Source: Leptospira noumeaensis
GTDB taxonomy: Bacteria > Spirochaetota > Leptospiria > Leptospirales > Leptospiraceae
NCBI RefSeq assembly: GCF_004770765.1
Contig: NZ_RQFK01000026.1
Span: forward strand, 434,001 to 498,000
DNA length: 64,000 bases
Reading direction: 5' to 3'
The position numbers and the translations under genes are program-made. Below the pieces are notes generated by a model. The model had not been told where the DNA came from, made no database searches, and was given only the letters and a program-made list of their open reading frames with translations. Below are positions 26,718 to 35,802 of this stretch, piece after piece. The number at the start of each line of letters is the position of its first letter. The stretch's first letter is position 1.

Positions 26718-27580
26718 CAATACCCACCAAATTCGATGTTTTTCTTCATCGCGGTGATCTCAACATCTAAATTTAGAGTTTCATCTGCTTTGAGTTTATT
26801 TCGAACTTGTTCAGTTGTTTTGATCACTTCACTCAGTAAGGAATTTAGTTCCGTTTTCCTTTTTTCTGCATCAGGAGAACCTACACTCAATTTGTTGTAC
26901 TGGCCTAATATTTTGGAAACAGTCTCAGGAAAATAATTTAAAAACTGTTTTGCCTTTCGATAAGAAAGTGGGTCTTCGGCGAGCTTCACACGTAAATCAG
27001 ATAAAGAATGTAAGTATTCATTACATAAGCCTTGTAGTGACCCATCCGTAAGTGCTTTGGATTCTTTTTCTGTAGAAGAACGAAAGCCATCCAATCGTTC
27101 CATCTGAGATTTGTATTCAGTAAACTCGACTTTATCTTCAAATTTTTTCTTTAATTCATTCCAATTCTCTTTCGTTTGATTGGAAGAAAAAAGGAGAGGG
27201 AAAAAACTAAATGGGTAATGATGTGCTTTACCAATCGTTGTTCTGTAAATAGCAATTCCTAAAAAAACTACATGCAGGAATGCCATTAACACATAAGAAA
27301 ATACAAGTAACACTCGATCATCACCGAACTTTGCTCCAAATCCAAAAAATCCAAGTGACAACAAAGCTTGCAAATACATTGCCTCTAATGACTGTTTGGC
27401 GGAATAAGAAGATTTATTTCGAGAAAGCCACATGACAAAGGGATAAACCATTGCCCCAAGAGATGAGATAAAAAATGGAAATGGCAACAATGCCATGGGA
27501 TAAGTTAAAATTGTAGAAAGATGGGCGCGTCTGGCCCATTTTTTTTCCTCTACATTTTGTTCTAATTGCACTTCGCTCAT
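26717..27580 (-). CDS. DUF4870/XpaC-type membrane protein
   Basis: 287 residues from ATG 27580. The N-terminal part has three to four membrane helices (TYPMALLPFPFFISSLGAMV, FSYVLMAFLHVVFLGIAIY) of the DUF4870 type. The C-terminal ~140 residues are a helical domain of the XpaC / 5-bromo-4-chloroindolyl phosphate hydrolysis family (LRVKLAEDPLSYRKAKQFLN, FPETVSKILGQYNKL). XpaC proteins are typically paired with TelA, as here with a one-base gap. Despite the family name, XpaC has no clear phosphatase residues. A membrane-stress role is inference. Confidence 0.83.
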   Translation of the reverse strand: MSEVQLEQNVEEKKWARRAHLSTILTYPMALLPFPFFISSLGAMVYPFVMWLSRNKSSYSAKQSLEAMYLQALLSLGFFGFGAKFGDDRVLLVFSYVLMAFLHVVFLGIAIYRTTIGKAHHYPFSFFPLLFSSNQTKENWNELKKKFEDKVEFTEYKSQMERLDGFRSSTEKESKALTDGSLQGLCNEYLHSLSDLRVKLAEDPLSYRKAKQFLNYFPETVSKILGQYNKLSVGSPDAEKRKTELNSLLSEVIKTTEQVRNKLKADETLNLDVEITAMKKNIEFGGY

Positions 27581-27581
27581 T

Positions 27582-28652
27582 CTATTTTGATTCCAAAAGT
27601 TTTTGTTTGATTTCTGATTCAATTTTGATCATTTCTTGTTCCGCTAACTTTCGTTTTTGGCGACCGTCTTCCTGAATTTTCAAAGTTTCCGTGATGGTTG
27701 AAATCAATTGTTGGTTTACCGTCTTTAAAGTTTCAATTTCAATGATCCCTTTTTCGGATTCTCTGGCAATTTCTACGGTTCCCGTTTTTAACATTTCTGC
27801 ATTTTTTTGGATTAGGTCATTGGTAGTTTTCGAAACTTGTTTTTGTGCTTCCAAAGCCTTTCTTTGGCGTAACAAACCTAATGCGATTACAATTTGATTT
27901 TTCCAAAGAGGGATTGTGTTCAAAATTGAACTTTGAATTTTTTCAACAAGAACCTGGTTCCCATTTTGGATGAGACGGATTTGCGGCCCAGTCTGTAAAG
28001 AAAGGATACGTGTGAGTTTTAGATCGTGGATTTTTTTCTCAAACCGATCCACCATTTGTACCATATCTTGGTATTGTTGGGAAGCGAGGGTGTCCCCTTG
28101 GGCTTTTGCCTTTGCGAGCATATCGGGGAGGATTTTGTCTCGTAATTCCTGAACCTTTTTATCTCCCGCAGCAATGTACACTTGAACTTCCTTAAAATAC
28201 TCCAAGTTTTTCTCGTATAATGCCTGTAATAAAGTTATGTCTTTTGTTAGGTTGGTTCGAGCGGTATGAAGTTCTTCGACAATTTTTTCAATCTGGGTTT
28301 GTAGGTCTTCAAACTTAGCAAGAAATTTCCGGGAAGCATCAAAAAGCCCACCAATCAGCGGAATTTTGGACAGAGTGTTCCCTTCGCCTGCAAAACTATC
28401 CAAATTCAAATCTGTAATTTTGAACAAAAGGTTGTTTAAAAGTTCCCCAGCATAACCCGAATCCTTGGTTTTGATTTCCGATAAAACCTTATCTGCAAAT
28501 TCAGAAACTTTTGCTTGGGCAGAGGCACCGTAAGAAACTATATCATTCGGATTGTTGAGTTGTATTTGCCCTGTCAGTTCTTCTACTTTTTGTAAATCTT
28601 CCTTTGTGAGTTGGAGTTCGGGGTCATTCGTTTTCAGTTCCAAAGAGTCCAT
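27582..28652 (-). CDS. telA: TelA/toxic anion resistance family protein
   Basis: A 356-residue cytosolic protein of the TelA family (PF05816), almost entirely helical with long coiled coils. Recognisable stretches are IVSYGASAQAKVSEFADKVL near the start, LNLDSFAGEGNTLSKIPLIG, the RILSLQTGPQIRLIQNGN region and IPLWKNQIVIALGLLRQRKA near 250. TelA is linked to tellurite and envelope-antibiotic tolerance in other bacteria; here its function is inferred from the family. It is the first gene of the XpaC-SuhB unit. Upstream GGACAG suggests the ribosome site. Confidence 0.88.
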   Translation of the reverse strand: MDSLELKTNDPELQLTKEDLQKVEELTGQIQLNNPNDIVSYGASAQAKVSEFADKVLSEIKTKDSGYAGELLNNLLFKITDLNLDSFAGEGNTLSKIPLIGGLFDASRKFLAKFEDLQTQIEKIVEELHTARTNLTKDITLLQALYEKNLEYFKEVQVYIAAGDKKVQELRDKILPDMLAKAKAQGDTLASQQYQDMVQMVDRFEKKIHDLKLTRILSLQTGPQIRLIQNGNQVLVEKIQSSILNTIPLWKNQIVIALGLLRQRKALEAQKQVSKTTNDLIQKNAEMLKTGTVEIARESEKGIIEIETLKTVNQQLISTITETLKIQEDGRQKRKLAEQEMIKIESEIKQKLLESK

Positions 28653-28842
28653 AAATATCTGTCCTTTACCTTTTCTTCCAAAGATAGGATCGTTTTTAGA
28701 ATATGAATCAAGCAGAAAACGGGAAGGTGTGAAAACATGAACTAGTAAATTTATTTCTTAAAATTTTTGATCCAAAACCACAGTTTGGTGACAATTTGAT
28801 TGCATAGATTGTTATAACTGATACATTCCTGCGAGAAAAAAT

Positions 28843-29460
28843 ATGCTAAATCAAGATTTGAATCTACCAATCCTCCTCCCACAAGTATTGACGGTTGATG
28901 CCATGACACTTGACAATCGTTTGATTGACCAAGTGGAAGTGCGGACGTTACTCTTTCGACTTCGGGCGAGAAATTACCTGCATTATTTAATCATCAAATT
29001 TTTAGTTTGTACAGGGTTATCACTCCCTGAAATCATTCATCTTAAAATCTCCGACTTTAACCCCGAAAGAACAATATTCAAATTAAAGAACGGTGGTCGC
29101 TTGCGGAGACGTAAAATCTTTCTTGAACCCAATTTAGCATTAGAACTGTATCGGTATTCCTCCGATTTTTCACCTTCCGATTATCTATTTCCTGGTCGTT
29201 ACGGAAAACTAAGAACAAGAACCATTCAAAAAATTCTGAAGACAGCAAGTCGTTTGATCTCAAAGGAAATCCACATTCCTTTTTTACGTGATGTCATTGC
29301 TTTAGACCTTTTCAAGAAAGGTTTTCCTGTATGGGAAATCCAAGAGTTTTTGGGACATAGAACTGCTCGTTCCACAAAGCTACGAATATTATTACACATT
29401 CCGGTCGAAGAACGAACAGATCCGCGACTTTTTAACCGAAACAAAAACCAGGCAGCGTAA
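28843..29460 (+). CDS. Tyrosine-recombinase-fold protein lacking catalytic residues
   Basis: This 205-residue protein contains only a catalytic-domain-like fold of the phage integrase family: CTGLSLPEIIHLKISDF, IFKLKNGGRLRRRKIFL and IQEFLGHRTARSTKL. There is no N-terminal SAM-like domain. Alignment by eye puts Ser60 where the first arginine lies, FLRD at 147-150 in place of HxLRH (R149 kept), H172 in LGH kept, and Arg181 where the tyrosine nucleophile belongs. It should therefore not recombine DNA but may bind it. No attachment repeats or mobile genes are next to it. A role as DNA-binding regulator is inference. Confidence 0.72.
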   Translation: MLNQDLNLPILLPQVLTVDAMTLDNRLIDQVEVRTLLFRLRARNYLHYLIIKFLVCTGLSLPEIIHLKISDFNPERTIFKLKNGGRLRRRKIFLEPNLALELYRYSSDFSPSDYLFPGRYGKLRTRTIQKILKTASRLISKEIHIPFLRDVIALDLFKKGFPVWEIQEFLGHRTARSTKLRILLHIPVEERTDPRLFNRNKNQAA

Positions 29461-29515
29461 AAATTTCTTGAACCTTTGGTGTTTTCAGAGATTCTAGTCA
29501 CCAAGTAGGCTCGCT

Positions 29516-29854
29516 TTGGAAATAAAGACCAAAAAAATCGGAAAGCACACACTTGTTCACCTTAACGGTCGTTTGGACATTACCCATTCGGATGAAGTGG
29601 AGGCCAAATTGGCCGACGACGTGCAGAACGGCGAGGGTGACATCATCATCAACCTAGAACTCATCTCTTATATCTCTTCTTCGGGAATTCGTATCTTTGT
29701 TGGGATGGTTCGGGAGTTGGACAAACAAGGTAGAAAGTTGAAACTTTGCTGCATCACACCGCCTGTTAAAAAGGTATTCGATGTAGTGGAACTTTTGGAT
29801 TTGTTTGAAGTTTTTGAGACGGAACAAGAAGCCGTTAATTCCCTTTCTAAATAA
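29516..29854 (+). CDS. STAS-domain anti-sigma factor antagonist
   Basis: A 112-residue single STAS domain with LVHLNGRLDITHSDEVEAKL and the phosphorylatable serine region LISYISSSGIRIFVGM, where the second or third serine should be the site. Such proteins switch partners between an anti-sigma kinase and other targets, and are reset by SpoIIE-type phosphatases, of which this window has two. It begins with TTG at 29516 and the next gene starts soon after its stop. No anti-sigma kinase is adjacent. Confidence 0.87.
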   Translation: MEIKTKKIGKHTLVHLNGRLDITHSDEVEAKLADDVQNGEGDIIINLELISYISSSGIRIFVGMVRELDKQGRKLKLCCITPPVKKVFDVVELLDLFEVFETEQEAVNSLSK

Positions 29855-29861
29855 ATTTCAC

Positions 29862-31298
29862 GTGGCTTACGCCTCGTTTCTCATCATCTCCGCTTTGTTT
29901 TTTTTCCAGGTTTGGATCAACTTGGATGTTTTCCCTGTAGTTTGGCCGGATGAAGTTTTGTTTTTTTCACCAGCCTTGTCTATTGCCAGGGACAGCCGTT
30001 TACAAACCGATGTATTGAAAGGTCTCATTCCAGGGATGGAATCCAAAACTCTCTGGATGCCACCTGTTTATTTTTTATTCTCTGGATTTTCCTTATCCAT
30101 TTTCCCTGACACACTCACTACAGTTCGCCTAGCCAATGTAACAATCGTTTACCTAACAGCAGTTTGTTTTTATTTATTATTACGTCGTGAATCTATTTCG
30201 CCAATCGCAAGCCAAATTGCTTTTGCAAGTGTTTTATGGGAACCTCTTCTCTTTCGTTTTGGAACTGCGGCCCGAATGGAAGGTCTCACTGCTTTTTTCT
30301 TTATCTTAAGTCTACTATTTGCAACGAACAAAGACAAATCAAAGTTATATTATGTTTTTTTAGCGGGAGTTTCTCTTTCCCTGTCTTCGCTTTCTCATCC
30401 CATTGGGGCTTCTTTTGGACTAGTGACCGCTTATTTAGTTTGGAGAAACTTTGGATTCGAATCTTTTCCGTGGTTTATTCTGGGCGGAATTTTACCAATC
30501 CTCGGTTGGTTGTATTATATCCATCCCGATTGGAATTGGTTTGAAATCCAATTTGGTGCCCAACTCACCAGAAAACGCAATTTGCTTGGAACCTTTACTC
30601 TCTTAGATAAAGTAAAAGTATTTTCTTTTGGATTTGGATTTTCAAAATTACGATTGTTAATCATCCTTTCAGAAATTGTTTTACTCATTACACTGTCCTA
30701 TCGAATTATAAAAGAATCAGGAAAACTAGATCAAAAATGGATTTTGTTTTGGATTTGGATTTTATCGGTTTTTGTATCTTTGTATACTTCATCCGAAGGA
30801 TGGTATGTCTTTCATATTTTATTTCCTCTTGGTTTCGGCATGTCTTTGTTATACGAAAACAAGGGGAATGGTTCCAAAGTAGCAATTGTTGGTGTATTGT
30901 TATCTCTTCTTAGTTTAATTTATATAAACCATATCCATTGGTTTCAAACAGATTCCAAAAAAATTCTAGAATCACATTTCCAAAATTTAGAAATGAGTTT
31001 GGCGCATTCAAAATCTGTTTACTTACAGGCCCTACCCGATCCCTATTTCGATTTAAGAAAAAAAAGACCTGACCTCGATATCTTAGAATTCATTCCAGGA
31101 GAATTGGATATTCCTTCTGAGTCATACATTCGAACAATTGAATCACGAGATAGTTTTGTTTTTTATGATGACCAATTGATGAATTCCGTGATCAAAGATT
31201 TTTTAAAAAAGTCATCTTGGAAAAGGGAGGAATGGGAAATTCCTGTTCCTGGCAATCATTGGTTACACTATAAAACCATTGTGTACACAAAAAAATGA
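29862..31298 (+). CDS. GT39-type membrane glycosyltransferase (dolichyl-P-mannose-like/ArnT-like)
   Basis: A polytopic protein of 478 residues from GTG 29862; TTG starts from 29805 onward would overlap the STAS gene by up to 50 bases. About ten membrane helices precede a soluble C-terminal ~130 residues. After helix 1 the WPDEVLFFSPALSIARDS loop supplies the conserved acidic pair of GT39 enzymes that use polyprenyl-phosphate sugars. It should transfer a sugar on the periplasmic side to lipid A, protein or glycan; the acceptor is unknown. It overlaps the next GDSL gene by four bases. Confidence 0.8.
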   Translation: MAYASFLIISALFFFQVWINLDVFPVVWPDEVLFFSPALSIARDSRLQTDVLKGLIPGMESKTLWMPPVYFLFSGFSLSIFPDTLTTVRLANVTIVYLTAVCFYLLLRRESISPIASQIAFASVLWEPLLFRFGTAARMEGLTAFFFILSLLFATNKDKSKLYYVFLAGVSLSLSSLSHPIGASFGLVTAYLVWRNFGFESFPWFILGGILPILGWLYYIHPDWNWFEIQFGAQLTRKRNLLGTFTLLDKVKVFSFGFGFSKLRLLIILSEIVLLITLSYRIIKESGKLDQKWILFWIWILSVFVSLYTSSEGWYVFHILFPLGFGMSLLYENKGNGSKVAIVGVLLSLLSLIYINHIHWFQTDSKKILESHFQNLEMSLAHSKSVYLQALPDPYFDLRKKRPDLDILEFIPGELDIPSESYIRTIESRDSFVFYDDQLMNSVIKDFLKKSSWKREEWEIPVPGNHWLHYKTIVYTKK

Positions 31299-31945
31299 AA
31301 ACTCTGGTTTCTCTCAAAACCTTTCTAATTCCAATTATTAGTTTCAGTTTTTGTTTTGGGTGTTATCATTCCGATAAACCAACCAATCAGTATCTATCAT
31401 TACTCGGAGGATTTTCATTGCAACGCCGTATTACAATTGTAGGAGATTCTTTAGGTCAATGGTCGGATGGTTTTGGACTGAAAACAAAACTTGGATCCGA
31501 ATTTACAGTCACTGACATTTCAGTGGCGGGATACACAACAGAAGATTGGTTGCAAAATAAAGAACAAATGAATGAAATCCCCACTGATCTTTGGATCATT
31601 GAACTGGGAACCAACGATGCCATGGTGTATGGAACAAACACGTATGAGTCAAAAACCAAAGAATTGATTTCTTATTTAGAATCTTCGCAAAACTCAAAAG
31701 TCTTACTGACGGCCATCCCTTTGACCAATATGAGTTCTATCCGAGAAACCATCCGAACGAACAACCAAACCTTACGCCAATTAAAAACCGGCAACTCTGG
31801 GATTGATCTAGTGGAGATCGAATCCATCTTTGAGTCCTACTCAGGGAATCTTCCTCTATACTCAATTTCTGACCCCATCCACCCCAACCAAATTGGTTAC
31901 GAGCTAATGGGTGAGGCCTATCGTAAAAAAATATTAGGAATTTAA
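31295..31945 (+). CDS. SGNH/GDSL hydrolase lipoprotein
   Basis: A 216-residue envelope esterase. A signal ending in CFGCYHS gives a lipidated cysteine. The four family blocks are visible: IVGDSLGQW with the nucleophilic serine, [10 protein letters not shown] (block II glycine), ELGTNDAM (block III asparagine) and [13 protein letters not shown] with the Asp-His pair. It may deacylate or deacetylate glycans or lipids. Translation is coupled by ATGA to the GT39 enzyme, so it probably acts on that enzyme's product. Its last 12 bases overlap the opposite coaX gene. Confidence 0.87.
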   Translation: MKTLVSLKTFLIPIISFSFCFGCYHSDKPTNQYLSLLGGFSLQRRITIVGDSLGQWSDGFGLKTKLGSEFTVTDISVAGYTTEDWLQNKEQMNEIPTDLWIIELGTNDAMVYGTNTYESKTKELISYLESSQNSKVLLTAIPLTNMSSIRETIRTNNQTLRQLKTGNSGIDLVEIESIFESYSGNLPLYSISDPIHPNQIGYELMGEAYRKKILGI

Positions 31946-32725
31946 ATCCGCGAGGATTTTTAAACCTTTTAAAGTCATCATAGGATCTATTTCGTCAAAC
32001 ACTTGGTTATGCGAAGCATGAATGGTTGTAACCAGACCACCTGTTCCGACAACTACGTAATCTCCTGGGTGTTCTTCTTTGATCGCTCTTACAATCTCTT
32101 TCAATAGACCAATCCAACCAAAGAAAAACCCTGCTTGGATGGACTCCACTGTCGATTCGCCTAACACACGACTTGGAGATCCAAATACGATTGGAGGAAG
32201 TTGTGCTGTGTTTCGTGTTAAGGCATCCATTGAAATTTTAAGACCGGGAGCAATCACTCCCCCCACATATTCCGGTTTTTCACTGATTACACAAAAGGTG
32301 GTAGCAGTACCCAAATCCACTAAGATGGCCTTTTTCCCAGGATAGGTTTTTGCACAGTAGGCCGCATTCACAAGCCTATCGGCACCAATTTCGAAAGGAC
32401 GAGGGTAACTAATTCCAAAGTTGAGATTCATTTGGTAGTGAACACGTAAAGGATTTACATCAAACCAATCTTCTAACATGCGCTCTACGATTGGATTTAA
32501 AGATGGAACCACACTGGAATAGATTGCTTTTTTTACCCGATCTGCTTTCACATTTTCCTGAGTCAAAAATCCTTTTAAAAAAAGGCCAAGTTCATCAGAA
32601 GTTCGGTCTCTACGAGTGACTGTCCTTTTATGAAAGTCAGGAGTATCTTCTCCTTCACGAAACACACCAAATACGGTGTTTGTATTTCCTACATCGATTA
32701 CTAATAATAATGGTGATTCTGACAT
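31934..32725 (-). CDS. coaX: Type III pantothenate kinase
   Basis: It phosphorylates pantothenate, the first step of coenzyme A synthesis. The 263 residues contain the ATPase-superfamily phosphate 1 motif [34 protein letters not shown] (phosphate 2), [11 protein letters not shown] and a C-terminal [12 protein letters not shown] adenosine motif. No other pantothenate kinase is seen in the window. It starts one base after birA on the same strand, an arrangement (birA-coaX) common in bacteria. The 3' end overlaps the GDSL gene. Confidence 0.95.
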   Translation of the reverse strand: MSESPLLLVIDVGNTNTVFGVFREGEDTPDFHKRTVTRRDRTSDELGLFLKGFLTQENVKADRVKKAIYSSVVPSLNPIVERMLEDWFDVNPLRVHYQMNLNFGISYPRPFEIGADRLVNAAYCAKTYPGKKAILVDLGTATTFCVISEKPEYVGGVIAPGLKISMDALTRNTAQLPPIVFGSPSRVLGESTVESIQAGFFFGWIGLLKEIVRAIKEEHPGDYVVVGTGGLVTTIHASHNQVFDEIDPMMTLKGLKILADLNS

Positions 32726-33496
32726 TTATATAATCCGAAATTTTGGTGAAGTATCCATCAATTCAATCTTTTCGCCGGTTTCCGTCATAATGAGAAGGAA
32801 TCCTAATTCATCAATTCCCAAAACACGGCCACGAACCATTCTGGATAACCATTCTGTTTCAATGACTTTGTTCTTTAATAAAGAATGATCCTCAATCCAA
32901 ACTAAATCTTTTAAAACTTGTCCTTGGTCGAGTAAAGAAATCACAGATTGGTTTAGGTCTAGGATTAGATGATTTGCGAATCTTTCTAAAACTCCTTCCT
33001 CAAGAGGCTTCTCACACAAAAAAGTAGCTTTGTCTTTTAAAGTTTCAGGAACACTAGTTCCAAAAAAATTAAGACCAATTCCTACAACAATATCAAAAAC
33101 TCCGTTGATGAATTCAGACTGAACCAATATCCCACCTACTTTTTTATTTTGACGATAAATGTCATTGGGCCATTTCACTGTGGTATCTGCTTCTCGTTCT
33201 GGGAAAAAATGATAGATAGTTTTTAATACAGCGGAAGAAACGAATATAGATAATAAGGGAAGGGAAATTTCCGCAGCAGAAATCCTAATTTTTCCTGAAA
33301 AAATCAATGGATCTTCGCCTAACGATTGCCAAACATTTTGACCACGACCTTTACCAGCAGTTTGTTCATCGGCAATCACCCATGAACCAAAAGGAATGGA
33401 AACATCACGAATCCATTCGTTTGTGGAGGTGACCGTGGAGAGTCTTTGGCCCAATTCCGTTTTTAACAATCTATATTCCATGCGTCCATTTCTCAT
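32726..33496 (-). CDS. birA: Biotin-[acetyl-CoA-carboxylase] ligase
   Basis: This 256-residue enzyme attaches biotin to carboxyl carrier protein. STNEWIRD, the biotin-adenylate loop DEQTAGKGRGQNVW and TVKWPNDIYRQNKKVGGILVQSE are diagnostic. It lacks the N-terminal DNA-binding helix-turn-helix of the E. coli repressor type, so it is a monofunctional ligase. ATG 33496 or ATG 33481 (five residues shorter) could start it; I keep the longer one. It is adjacent to coaX and divergent from the following SDR. Confidence 0.93.
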   Translation of the reverse strand: MRNGRMEYRLLKTELGQRLSTVTSTNEWIRDVSIPFGSWVIADEQTAGKGRGQNVWQSLGEDPLIFSGKIRISAAEISLPLLSIFVSSAVLKTIYHFFPEREADTTVKWPNDIYRQNKKVGGILVQSEFINGVFDIVVGIGLNFFGTSVPETLKDKATFLCEKPLEEGVLERFANHLILDLNQSVISLLDQGQVLKDLVWIEDHSLLKNKVIETEWLSRMVRGRVLGIDELGFLLIMTETGEKIELMDTSPKFRII

Positions 33497-33540
33497 TCGA
33501 TTCGGATTGACGAAAGTAAAAAATCACTTAGTTTTAAGAT

Positions 33541-34356
33541 ATGAAACTTTCTGGAAATACTATTCTTATCACTGGTTGTGGCATGGGAATCGGCGCTTTG
33601 ACAGCAGAACGATTGGCAAAAGAAGGAAATGATATCATTGGTGTTGATATCAAATTACCATTATTAAATGAAATTCAAAACAAAGTAGAATCTTACGGCA
33701 GAAAATTTTATGGGTTCGCTTGTGATCTTTCTAAAGAATCTGATATTGAATCTCTCATCAAACAAATCCAAAAAAAACGATTAGAATATCAAATTTTAAT
33801 CAACAACGCAGGGATAGCACCAAGCGGTGCTTATGAAGGAAAGGATTTTTCTGTTTGGAGTAAAGCCATCCAAATCAATGTGAGCGCACCAATGAAATTG
33901 GTATATCTTTCTCTTCCTATCTTAAAAAAACAAAAGGAAGCCGCGATTATCAATTTGGCAAGTATTGCTGGAAAGTTTGGTACAGAAGGAACGGTAACTT
34001 ATTCCGCGACCAAACATGCCATGGTTGGTTTTTCCCAAGCTCTAAAAATGGAACTTTATGAAACACAAATTGGCGTTAGTTGGATTTGTCCAACGATGGT
34101 CAATACAAGGATGATTGACGGTGTCAAACCTTCCCTTTTCACTCCAGTGATCGAACCACCTCAGGTAGCAGACGCGATTGTTTATGCGATCAAAAAGAAT
34201 CCGGGAGAAGTGATGGTTCCTTCTTATTTACGAGCATCAATTGTCATCCTTCCAGCCTTGTTTCCTAAATTTTCTCTCTGGTTGGCAGTGAAAACAAAAG
34301 CATCAAAAGGTTGGCTTCTGGCAAACAAGGGACTTGAGAAAAATATTCCTGTTTAG
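33541..34356 (+). CDS. Short-chain dehydrogenase/reductase
   Basis: A 271-residue classical SDR with TGCGMGIGALTAERLA, ACDLSKESDI, NNAGIAPSGAYEG, the catalytic serine in INLASIAGKFG and YSATKHAMVGFS. An aspartate near GVDIKL at the end of strand 2 favours NAD(H). The C-terminal stretch after residue 200 has a hydrophobic helix (LRASIVILPALFPKFSLWLA) that may contact the membrane. Substrate unknown. metF follows 12 bases later and may be co-transcribed. Confidence 0.87.
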   Translation: MKLSGNTILITGCGMGIGALTAERLAKEGNDIIGVDIKLPLLNEIQNKVESYGRKFYGFACDLSKESDIESLIKQIQKKRLEYQILINNAGIAPSGAYEGKDFSVWSKAIQINVSAPMKLVYLSLPILKKQKEAAIINLASIAGKFGTEGTVTYSATKHAMVGFSQALKMELYETQIGVSWICPTMVNTRMIDGVKPSLFTPVIEPPQVADAIVYAIKKNPGEVMVPSYLRASIVILPALFPKFSLWLAVKTKASKGWLLANKGLEKNIPV

Positions 34357-34368
34357 AGGATAGGTTTT

Positions 34369-35256
34369 ATGCATATTTCTCAGGTACTCGGTAAAAAACA
34401 AACAACCATCAGCTTCGAGTTTTTCCCTCCAAAAAATGAGGAAGCCTCAGCGGATTTGTTCCGAAACATCCAAGAATTGTCCCAAATGAACCCAGCCTAT
34501 GTCAGTGTGACCTATGGGGCTGGCGGATCGACAAGAGACCTTACCCACGACTTAGTGGTAAAACTCCAAGAAGAAACAGGGTTAACGATTGTTAGTCATC
34601 TTACTTGTGTTGGTTCAACCAAAGATGAAATCAAAGAAATCCTTAAACGGTATGAAAAAAGCGGAATCCATAATATCATGGCCCTCCGAGGAGATCCACC
34701 AAAAGGACAAACCGAATTCCAACAAACGGAAAACGGTTTTGCTTACGCAGGGGAACTCGTAGGTTTTATCAAAAAGGAATTTCCAAAAATGGGAATTGGA
34801 ATCGCTGGATTTCCAGAAGGACACCCCTCCACTCCCAATCGACTGAAAGAAATTGAATACCTAAAATGGAAAGTAGACCAAGGTGCCGATTACATTTGTA
34901 CGCAAATGTTTTTTAACAATCACTACTTTTATGATTTTGTAGAACGATGTGAAATTGCAGGAATCAAAGTGCCCATCATTGCTGGAATTATGCCAGTCAC
35001 TTCCAGAAAAGGAATGGCACGAATGGCAGAGTTGTCTTTAGGGACAAGTTTCCCAGCAAAACTTTTAAAATCTCTTTCCCGTGCGGAAGATGATTCTTAT
35101 GCAGAAAATGTGGGAATCCACTGGGCAACAGAACAAGTCAGAGATTTATTAGACAACAAAATTGCTGGCATTCATATGTATACGCTTAACAAATCTAAGG
35201 CGACTAGGAAAATATACGAATCACTCGGGATTCGAAATTTCGACACCATTGGTTGA
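34369..35256 (+). CDS. metF: Methylenetetrahydrofolate reductase
   Basis: It reduces 5,10-methylene-THF to 5-methyl-THF using FAD, supplying methionine synthesis. The 295 residues include ISFEFFPPKNEEA, VSVTYGAGGSTRD, SHLTCVGST, NIMALRGDPPKG and the flavin-binding AGFPEGHP, followed by QMFFNNHYFYDF. A GAGGATAGG ribosome site precedes ATG 34369. The window also holds folP and thyX, but they are not clustered with it. The 3' end runs 36 bases into the opposite MORN gene. Confidence 0.95.
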   Translation: MHISQVLGKKQTTISFEFFPPKNEEASADLFRNIQELSQMNPAYVSVTYGAGGSTRDLTHDLVVKLQEETGLTIVSHLTCVGSTKDEIKEILKRYEKSGIHNIMALRGDPPKGQTEFQQTENGFAYAGELVGFIKKEFPKMGIGIAGFPEGHPSTPNRLKEIEYLKWKVDQGADYICTQMFFNNHYFYDFVERCEIAGIKVPIIAGIMPVTSRKGMARMAELSLGTSFPAKLLKSLSRAEDDSYAENVGIHWATEQVRDLLDNKIAGIHMYTLNKSKATRKIYESLGIRNFDTIG

Positions 35257-35718
35257 GGGAGAAGTCGGTGTGATACCCATCCACCGACTGTTGTTCCAAA
35301 TTCCTTCTAGAACCAGGCTTCCTTTTGCATTTACTATTTTGGCCTGGCCTTGCAATTGATTATTCTCCCAATTCCCCTCTAACACGAGACCATCTGCAAA
35401 GATATACTTTCCAGATCCATTTCTTTTCCCTTTGGAGTAAGATCCGATAAACCGATCCCCATTCCCATACCGATAAATTCCAGATCCTTCTTTAAAACCA
35501 AACTGATATTCTCCTTCAAAAATATCACCATTGGAATAATGGTAAATTCCTGAACCGTGTTTGACATCTTCTAAAAACTCTCCATCAAAACGATCGCCAT
35601 TTTCATAGGTTACCTGAAACTTTCCAGTTCTGCAATTTTCCCCTTCACAGATTTTTTGGTTCGACTTACAAAAGCAAAAGAGGTATAAAAATAAAAATAT
35701 AAAGTTTTTGGATCGCAT
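35221..35718 (-). CDS. MORN-repeat lipoprotein
   Basis: From ATG 35718 the product has 165 residues. A signal ending in LFCFC or LYLFC makes a lipoprotein likely. Five MORN units follow with the pattern YxNGDxFxGxFxxGxxxGxG, for example NGDRFDGEFLEDVKHGSGIY, NGDIFEGEYQ and NGDRFIGSYSKGKRNGSG. MORN repeats form an elongated beta sheet that binds lipids or proteins. The role is unknown. An earlier ATG at 35751 adds 11 residues before a poorer signal. It overlaps metF by 36 bases at the 3' end. Confidence 0.82.
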   Translation of the reverse strand: MRSKNFIFLFLYLFCFCKSNQKICEGENCRTGKFQVTYENGDRFDGEFLEDVKHGSGIYHYSNGDIFEGEYQFGFKEGSGIYRYGNGDRFIGSYSKGKRNGSGKYIFADGLVLEGNWENNQLQGQAKIVNAKGSLVLEGIWNNSRWMGITPTSPSTNGVEISNPE

Positions 35719-35802
35719 GTATGGTCGGGGATAAGGTATTTTTTCCGTCAATTAATAGGTGCAATTTCATATATAAACAAGTTCGGAATTAAGGCAATCC
35801 AT

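Noticed and set aside
28843..29460. Prophage or integron remnant
   Set aside because: No attachment repeats, phage genes or composition change; neighbours are ordinary chromosomal genes.
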